Translations under genes and position numbers: made by a program | Notes under the pieces: generated by a model | Told to the model about the DNA's origin: nothing | Databases searched by the model: none | Seen by the model: the letters and a program-made list of their open reading frames with translations, nothing else | Part shown: positions 56,673-64,000 of the stretch, one piece after another | How the letters are laid out: each line of letters opens with the position of its first letter | Numbering within the stretch: position 1 is the first letter of the stretch | DNA from: Sipunculus nudus | Taxonomy: Eukaryota > Annelida > Sipuncula > Golfingiida > Sipunculidae | Direction of reading: 5' to 3' | DNA length: 64,000 nucleotides | Assembly (NCBI GenBank): GCA_026874595.1 | Contig: CM049313.1 | Span: 61,736,659 to 61,800,658 of the forward strand

Positions 56673-59129
56673 GGGGGCTTACATTTCTGTTGTGAAAACA
56701 ACATTTGTGACATAAATCTAGCCATGCAAGTCTCTATCAAGACTTTTTCTGTTTCTAATAAATAATAAAAAAGACATCAAATTAACAATATAAAAACATG
56801 CTATACTAGATGCAAAACTAACATAAAATATTAAGTGTTTATTTATGAGATATTATACCATCTTATTTTGATGAAAAATTATATATTATATATAACCCAG
56901 GGATCAGCTGTAAAAAAAGTGCAGGTGATATTCTTATCACATCAATCCTGAAGCTTGCTAGCCAGCAGCATATACAACAGATTAACATTCTATATATATT
57001 GATGCAGCATGAATACATGTAACAATATAGGTTCCTATGGAAACAGTCAGTACAGGCTCATTTTACAATTTTCTTTGGCAATCCCAGGGATTTAATTCAA
57101 ATAATTCTGAACTCATTTTAGGTTTTCCTCAGCCATACTGTGATCTTTTGGTTTTGTCTGATTGGAGATGGGGCATAGTGGTGAAATATTTTCAAGCGTG
57201 CCATGGGTGTGAGACCACCTCGCAGAGCATGCTGCAGTATGCTTACATTATGATAAGGTGACACCCCACCCATAAACGCTAGTACTCAAAAATCAATCAA
57301 TATCACCGATCCAAAGGCAGCTGGACACTGGTGTGAATAACACTCCACCCTGATGAACACATACATCTAGACGTTACACTTGAAGGTAAAATGAACAGCT
57401 CCATTCAAATGCACGCAACACTTTCAAGGTTCTGAGGTTACAAAAACTTAATATTACAACAGAGAAATTGATTATTTTCTGTGGGGAAAAGACCCTGCAT
57501 TTCAGGAGGGTGATTGTGTGGAGGCCTTAGTTGATATTTGATTTAAAGAATTAGAATAGATTACAAAACATGAGTAAATGTTTTATCATTCTTAAGTTCA
57601 CTGCATGACCTTGAATAATTTATCTCGTAAATTTTATTATAATTATTGAATGTTCAATGAACATTTAATGAATAGTTCTACTGCACCATGTTTGTCAGTA
57701 GAAGTTGTTTATTAGGTGTATAATATTATTTTCTACCCTTTGCTGACAGGAAAAAGATGCATAAATTCTGAAAAAAAATGCCCAAAAGCTGGAAGACCTA
57801 GTCCACATCTCTCATTCCTGACATTCTGCGAGATTGATAGATGATCTTTATCCTCATATGTTTCTCAATTTTTTTTTAGGAGTAAAAACAGGCAAAAAAA
57901 GGTTTGATTCTAAGATCTAATACTGTGGTTTGCTTCATAGTCATGATTTTTATTTAGTCAGTTTTTCGAGAGGGTTTTATTTTCGTGATTTACCGTACAG
58001 CAACTACTCAATGTACATAACCTTTATTATATCAGTTATGTATGTTAAAATATAACAATTGCACAAGGAGCTAAGAGTACAGGTTGAAATTATTCATGCA
58101 GTAGTGGGAGATAGGTATAAAAATTGATATTATTCAAACAGTAAATCTTTGAATTAAATTATTATAAATTAGTATACTAATATTGAAGCTCATTTGTAGA
58201 GTCCACCTTTTGGCCAAAAAACAACTCAGTAGGAGCATATTGATGTGATATGTGACTGGGGCTTAAAAGAGTTCTCTGCGACTTTATATATATGTTCCAC
58301 TTTTTTATAACAGTCCAGAATTTAAACATATGTCAAATGGTGAAGGTTATAACTGGGTCATCAACACTCAAGTCTTATCAGAAGGCCAGACAGGCATCTG
58401 GTCTGTCTTATTTTACAAAGATTTATAATTTTTCTGATAGTAAGTGTGCAAACTTGATATTTCTGATAAGAGAATGAACCTTGACTACATGTATGATCTG
58501 AAGACAAGCTGTAATGAGCACCAAATAGTCTGATGACTCTGTTATAGAAGTTAATACCTGGGGTTTGTTTATACTTAAACAGGGATAATCATGAATCTGT
58601 GTTTGTACAGTTTATCAGCTCTCAACTAGTGTAAAAAGGTGAGATTTCACATTTTCAATGTGGAATATATATTTTTTTAGGATAGATTATGGACTTCATT
58701 GTGGGCATTAGGTATAGTAGGGGTCATAATAATGCTATAAGGCAAACATGTGCATGGAAAGGCATTTTTCATTTTGCACCAATCCATTTGTAAGGGAACA
58801 CCTGGATATTTTACACATAAGTAACTGATAAGTAGTAACAAACAAGACACAAAATTACAGGTGATGTTCCACTCTATTTTCCTATAAAAATTGTCTATAA
58901 AAAAATACCTTCAGGGATGAAGGCCCTCATCTCCTATATCTTCTCTGGTTTTTCCACAATAGTGTTTCTGATATAACAGTGTTACTATTGAAAACATTCA
59001 GTTCTTTTTGCATGCAAGTATGTATGTAGGATGGCAGGTCAGATGGCAGAATCAGATGTAAACTGAGGGAATTGTGACTGAAAGTGTGATATCATAGTAG
59101 GATGCATCTTTAGCGTAAATGCAAGTTTT
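56673..59129. other. 2.5 kb without recognised features
   Basis: AT-rich unique sequence. The 74-codon frame at 57037-57261 contains short GC-richer runs (TGCCATGGGTGTGAGACCAC) but no recognisable domain or splice context. Confidence 0.55.
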
Positions 59130-59207
59130 TTGGCAGAATGGCCAACCTGTATTGATGCCTTTCCATTGGAAAGGTGAAAATTCAAGTACTACGATCCCTG
59201 TTAAGGG
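59130..59207 (-). repeat. Dispersed CCTTTCCAATGGAAAGG repeat, inverted copy
   Basis: The reverse complement reads AACAGGGATCGTAGTACTTG, TTTTCACCTTTCCAATGGAA, AGGCATCAATACAGGTTGG, matching 29297-29372 with substitutions. The inner palindrome is the best-conserved part. Confidence 0.65.
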
Positions 59208-59470
59208 TATGTGGTGAAGTGCATTAGAAGTTTGACATCAGAGCTAAAGGTGTCTGGTTTGATCAATACAAGATCATTTTTAGCTCAGCTGACTATACGT
59301 CATCTGAGCTATAGTCGTGGTCCATTGTCCATCCGTCCGTCCATCCATTCATCCATCTGTCCGTCATTTGTGTAATATTGCAGATATTAAACTTTATTCC
59401 CTTCATTCCACCATCCCCCCCCCCCCTCCACCACCACCAAATCCTTGCATCTGTGGACTACTAGGGACAT

Positions 59471-62097
59471 TTTTAGCTCAGCTGACTATAAGTCATCTGA
59501 GCTATAGTCGTGGTCCATTGTCCGTCGTCCGTCCGTCTGTCGTGCCGTCCGTCCGTCCGTAGATGTGGCACGTTTTAAAACCATAAGACCTAGGAATCCA
59601 AAATTCGGCATAATGTTAGATGTCCCCAAGATCTCCTACCAAGCCGAAAACTGGGTCTTTGCGACTTCGTTCCTTTGAGAAATTAAGGAAAAACCTCATT
59701 TTTTTATTAAAAACCTATTTTCACACTTCAGGACTGCCTAATATCAAAACCACTCATCTGTTCTTCCTCATATTAACCATAAATATTCCTCTATATAGTT
59801 CCTATGTACATGCCAGAAATTATGTCTGTATAATATAATATAAAAAAGTTATGGGCCCAAACATAATGCATTTTGTAAAAAATCAGGAAAGATATTTTGA
59901 TCACTTAACACAAAACTTGTTAAAGCTATAGACTTTTTTTTCCAGTAATATAACTTTCATTTATCAAAATTAAATTGTATACCCAAAATTAGATCATAAT
60001 CTTTTAAATTTTTAAAATATTAACAAAAATAAAATATTGGTACCTTAGATTTCACCCAACTGTGACCATGGCACGTTTTTTTCCTGTAAGTACTGTGGAT
60101 TTAATTTTCACAGCATGTTTATGTTAGCATTTTGTCTGTTAACACCAAAAATTTGAAACCAGTTGATCAAAAACTGTAGATTTTGTTCAAGTTTTCAAGC
60201 ACCATGTAACATATTGTTTACATCAAGCTAGTGTTATGCAGTTTGCAAGAGCTCAGCTCCCGAGCTTCAGCTCTAAGTTCCTTAAATTTGGCATACAATT
60301 AGATGTCTCCAAAATCCCCTACCATGCCAAGAATTTGGTCACTAGGACTTAATACCTTCGAGATATTAATGAAAAACTTCATTTTTCCATTAAAACCCCA
60401 TTGTTACACTTCAAGACTGCCTAATATCAAAACCACTGATCTGACTTTAATCATATATAATATATATATTTTTCTATACATTCTTTTTGCACATGCCAGA
60501 AATGATGTCAGTATTGTGTAATTGTTATAAGTTATGGGCCCAAACATAATGCACTTTGTAAAAAATCAAGAAATATATTTACTCCCTTAACAAGGGGATT
60601 GCTGAAGAGATTTTTTGTCAGGGATGTTACATTATTAAATCAAGATTCATTTGAATACCAAAATTAGTTCTGAATTTTTCAAATTTTATAAGTTATTAGT
60701 ATAAATATAAAATTAGTACCTTAAATTTTGCCCAACTTCGACCATGGCACATTTGTTTCCTGTGAGCACTGTTGATATAATTTTCATATCATGCACACAT
60801 AAGGATTTCAGCTTTTTAGTTTAGAAAGCTGAAAGAAATTGGCCAAAAATTGAAGCTTTTATTAATGTTTTTATGAGACCATGTCAGACCTTGGTTCTCT
60901 CCAGCCCCTCTTGAGTCACCTGTATGTTGACCTTGTTGAACTTTCAGCAAATTATGCATGCTTGAAGCGAGGCATTCACTGGGGCAGCTAGGCAGCTTAT
61001 GGCCAGCCACAGTTGATCCAGGTGTCTAACCAAACTCATCTAGTAGTTTTAATCAACAACACAACAATAAACAATTAATTAATAAATTTTTACTGATTTT
61101 TAATAACAAATTGAAGAAAAATAGAAAAGAACTTTGTTAGTTTATAATAACAGGAAATTAACTTGCAGTTACTGATGATATAAGAATCTTGTATCGATGG
61201 ATAGAATGTCACATTTTCCAAATAACACCATGCAGTATTTTTCAGTTCAATTTTAATGAAGAAAAAGTAAATCATATTTTTCATTACTAATCATTAGGGA
61301 TCATATGAAGGAAATTAATGATAGACAAAGATGCAGTCGATAATATTAATCTAGATTCCTACTGTGTCTAGTGTGTACATTGATGTGAAATAAGTCCAAA
61401 ATGAATATATTACATTTATTTTTTTTTTAATATAAATAAAAGCCATAAAACCAGGTACTTATGATCATTATTTAAATGTGTGAATTTTGTATATTCTGGA
61501 TTCTCAACATCATTTATTGGTGAAAACTATATAAATACCAACATGGTGCAAATACTTTGCAATTGTATTTAAATACGAATATGAATTTGTACTCCATTAT
61601 AAAATTTCTTGCATAAAGAATGGGAATTCAGGTAAAAATGAAAGTATATGAATACTAGTGCAAATACTTTCAAAATGTATTCATGAATGCATTCATGAAT
61701 ATATTCTTTAATATTATTTTAATAAGCATTTCAGTTATATTTCATTTTAAAAAATCATACGATTCTCTTATTATTTTAAATAAAAATAATATTTTGGACA
61801 ATATTTGTAATTTTTTTAAAATAAATAGTTAAACTCTTATACTATATGTTCTGCTTATAAGTTATATGACCAAGTCAAAATCTGTGTTACAAGGGTACTC
61901 CATTTGTTAATAAAACAAATGAATCAGTCCTCTTCCCTGTCTCCAAAGGTACTATCAAAATCATACATAAGCTAAACAACAACTCATAATACAGCTTATA
62001 TTTATTACCACACAAAACCAGCATGTGCCTCATTTCTAAATAATATTTTTTTATCATATATAACAGCTGAGCGCCGTGACCCATAGGTCCCTTGTTT
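59471..62097 (+). mobile_element. Long AGCTCAGCTG-family element, copy B
   Basis: Head hairpin AGCTCAGCTGAC-TATAA-GTCATCTGAGCT, GTCC tract, then GATGTGGCACGTTTTAAAAC. Two full cores with a period of about 680 bp (ATCTCCTACCAAGCCG near 59632, ATCCCCTACCATGCC near 60311) each include a GGCACGTTTTTTTCCTGT-type block. The tail has CAGCTGAGC at 62064-62072 (inverse of the head arm), GTGACCCATAGGTCCC and CTTGTTT. It matches copy A at 46561-48892 over nearly its whole length but is about 295 bp longer. No coding frame of note. Confidence 0.88.
61678..61701. repeat. 24-bp perfect palindrome inside the long element
   Basis: Half-site TATTCATGAATG followed by its exact reverse complement. The same 24-bp palindrome is intact in copy A at 48479-48502 although surrounding bases differ between the copies (for example a poly(T) run just before it in copy A). 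Confidence 0.85.
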
Positions 62098-62521
62098 ATA
62101 TTTTAACTGTATACATTTGATAAAATAATAAAAATACATATATTTAATTATATATTTATTAAAAAAATAGGTCCAATTGAACAAATGTGAAAACTACTGA
62201 ACTGTTAACAATTTATCAAAAAGCCAACCAATGATCATGGTAATAATATACATCTTATGGTCACAAACTGATCACATGCTTCATGTTTAACATTGGGAAA
62301 TGCATGGTTTGGTCACAAAATATTAATTGCAACAATTTCTTACTCATCAATCATATCAACCAGCCCTGGCCTATATTACCTTTTCCTCTTAGACTTTATC
62401 TCCATTTGATATTATTTTAGATTTTTGCCTTCAAGGTCAATTACAGCTGAGCACAGTGAGCCATGGGTCCCTTGTTTTTTTAAGAACAGTAAAATGTTAA
62501 CAGAATCATTGAGATTTACTT

Positions 62522-62718
62522 TACAGTAAAGCACCAAAATTATGACCACCAATGGGACCTAGATAAAGTGGTAGAAATTTTCAAGATGGCTTTTCATCTA
62601 AGTGAGGTCTTATATAAAGAGCAAAAAAAAAAAAAAAATGAATCGAGACCATGAAAAAGTGGTTGTTATTTTGAGATGGTCACTAAACAGAGTTGGTCAT
62701 TCAGCTATGTTTTACTGA
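62522..62718 (+). mobile_element. Short MITE-like repeat ending GTTTTACTG, copy 2
   Basis: Starts ACAGTAAAGCACCAAAATTA and ends TATGTTTTACTGAAA, an inverted CAGTAAA/TTTACTG pair. The interior matches 29850-30060: AAAGAGCAAAAAAAAAA, GAGACCATGAAAAAGTGG and TTATTTTGAGATGGTCACTA. Non-coding. Confidence 0.75.
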
Positions 62719-63320
62719 AATGTATTAAATACAGGTAATTGCATCTGTACATTAAACATGAAATCCAAAAGACCTAATGATAGCAAATCATTGTAAGTGC
62801 AAGATGTATTATTGTGTAACTTGTAGTTGTATGTAATTTTACCTTTTTGGAAAAAAAAGCAAATTTACATAACTTTCATCTTCAGTGGACAGAAGAATAT
62901 AATTTAGCAAGATTAGATATATGATGTATGGTTAATTAATCAAGTGTATAAAGCATTTCTCCTTGACCTGGTGGGGACCGGGTACCAGGTGTCTGGTGTT
63001 GCCAGTATATATGCTCCAGTGGTTAATATTAGGATTGTGCCCACGGGCTTACAACAAAGGGTCTGATTGATCTGAGGTTGCTCAGTGCAGGTAATAAGGA
63101 AGTATATCATCATGTTACCTAGTTCCACAAATACATGCAAGCTTCTTATCCTCTCATCATTCACATAAAAGCAGAACCGCTCCACCCTGACACACTACAT
63201 GTGTGTGTTTGTTGTGTAAGTGTAACGGTTCACCGAGTTGATGGCTGAATCTGAGGTGATGTGAGGATTTTTTAAAGCAACTTTTGAGCACTATTTAGCA
63301 TTTAGGTAACAAAAAAAAAT
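62719..63320. other. Non-coding stretch without recognised features
   Basis: AT-rich. The minus-strand 81-codon frame at 62940-63185 includes a GC-richer part (ATPDTWYPVPTRSR) but no recognised domain. Confidence 0.55.
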
Positions 63321-63612
63321 AAAAGGTATGGTTCTCAGGCACCGCCCGCGTCAATTTTAACACCCCTCATCAAACATCTTTATTTTGATTTTCATCTTTC
63401 AAGAAGATAAAATCATACAATTTTGATACAGTTTCCTTTGTTATGTAGTGCTCTTACCTGTTTAGCAAAAACACCCTGTTATTTTCATGCTTTTCTATGG
63501 TCATATGACATTTTTATCAAAACATACAAAAAAAAGTCAAAATAAAATACCACCCGCCTGCAGTGATTCTGAAAAAAAGTGCCTGAGAACCATACTTTTT
63601 TTTTTTTTTTGC
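63321..63612 (+). mobile_element. Short TIR element (MITE-like), copy 2
   Basis: Left terminus AAAAGGTATGGTTCTCAGGC and right terminus GCCTGAGAACCATACTTTTT match as inverted repeats with one mismatch in about 21 bp, followed by a T run to 63612. The interior is about 50 bp longer than copy 1, with TTTCAAGAAGATAAAATCAT inserted relative to it. Best-preserved member in the window. Confidence 0.9.
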
Positions 63613-64000
63613 CTTACTGGTATATTTTTCTCCTGCTTATTGTTTCTTCCATCCTATTGTATTTTTTCCTCAGCCTTCAGGAATCAAGACAATTATCACT
63701 TAATTAGTTAACAACACAAATGCAGCCAATTGTTCCTTCTGGGGTAGAATATTTTAGATTTGAGCACATGATAGTTATTATCTGACCCTGACTTGAGTAT
63801 GCGTTACCTTAATAGCACATCGCATTGGAATATTTCAAAAGACGATAACCTTTGAACCATCTTCCTTACACTTAAATTCTTGTAAAATGCTGATGATTCA
63901 TATTAAAATTTTCCATGGACTACCTCCTGACTGTGATGTTACGGTACATCACGTGATCAGGTCACATGACATTGGGAGTTTATGGGTATATTTACTGTTC
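63613..64000. other. Non-coding stretch to window end
   Basis: AT-rich; the only notable string is CGGTACATCACGTGATCAGG near 63941, containing TCACGTGA (an E-box). No gene or element recognised. Confidence 0.55.

Larger units (their letters stand above)
59278..62476 (+). mobile_element. Outer AGCTCAGCTG-family element split by a nested copy
   Basis: A head (TAGCTCAGCTGACTATACGT, CATCTGAGCT) at 59281 with a GTCCGTCCATCC tract is followed by a different body (TTGTGTAATATTGCAGATAT, a C run and CCACCACCACC) that stops abruptly at a second complete head at 59471. Beyond the tail of that inner element (62097), a second family tail occurs at 62444-62476 (CAGCTGAGCACAGTGAGCCA, then TGGGTCCCTTGTTT). 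The simplest reading is one element inserted into another: outer head 59278-59470, inner element, outer tail 62098-62476. The nesting is inference from the order head-head-tail-tail. Confidence 0.7.

Overview
This window reads as AT-rich, almost entirely non-coding nuclear DNA from an invertebrate animal, most likely a bivalve mollusc. There are no operons, no dense gene array, no rRNA and no CRISPR. The evidence for a bivalve is indirect: tRNA-derived SINEs with a conserved central block, several families of non-coding elements with a hairpin head, a GTCC-rich tract and tandem cores (the architecture described for bivalve 'Pearl' elements and for Helentron-associated non-autonomous elements), and a degenerate YADD-type non-LTR retrotransposon. 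The species cannot be named from sequence alone. Nearly all open frames are short, unconserved in style, or caused by tandem repeats.

Layout. 1-5.1 kb is mostly unique intergenic or intronic sequence with one possible minus-strand exon (2711-2888) and a GC-richer minus-strand remnant that looks like a broken small membrane protein (3698-3919). 5.1-6.4 kb is a 34-bp minisatellite with a four-unit higher-order pattern, followed by a 96-bp duplication. 7.09-10.63 kb is a large foldback element: two related elements tail to tail, each with about 280-bp tandem cores. 12.5 kb holds a SINE. 15.9-17.26 kb is a second tandem-core element (301-bp cores). 18.0-18.4 kb has a TATA-like box and a candidate plus-strand exon with a good splice donor. 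25.0-26.75 kb is a third tandem-core element (about 180-bp cores) carrying a near-perfect 351-bp tandem duplication. 28-30.1 kb is a patchwork of short dispersed repeats. 30.9-31.4 kb is a CpG-richer island with candidate 5' exons on the minus strand. 31.4-37.7 kb is featureless. 37.7-39.0 kb is a 44-bp GATC-rich minisatellite. 40-45 kb contains a CT-rich microsatellite, two SINEs, a palindromic repeat and a fragment of a fourth hairpin-headed element. 46.56-48.89 kb and 59.47-62.10 kb are two copies of one long element; the second appears nested inside a relative (59.28-62.48 kb). 53.15-54.1 kb is a dead LINE fragment on the minus strand. 56.4 and 63.3 kb carry two copies of one short TIR element, with a truncated third at 28.0 kb.

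How it fits together. No pathway or gene cluster is visible. The window is best read as intron and/or intergenic space, with at most a few exons that need transcript support. The most noteworthy content is the recurring design of the non-coding elements. At least three families with unrelated sequence share a head hairpin whose arm is repeated in inverted form near the tail, a GTCC-type tract after the head, and repeated internal cores. Two of them end in a hairpin followed by CTAG-T, as Helitron-type elements do. I found no convincing new protein-coding system.
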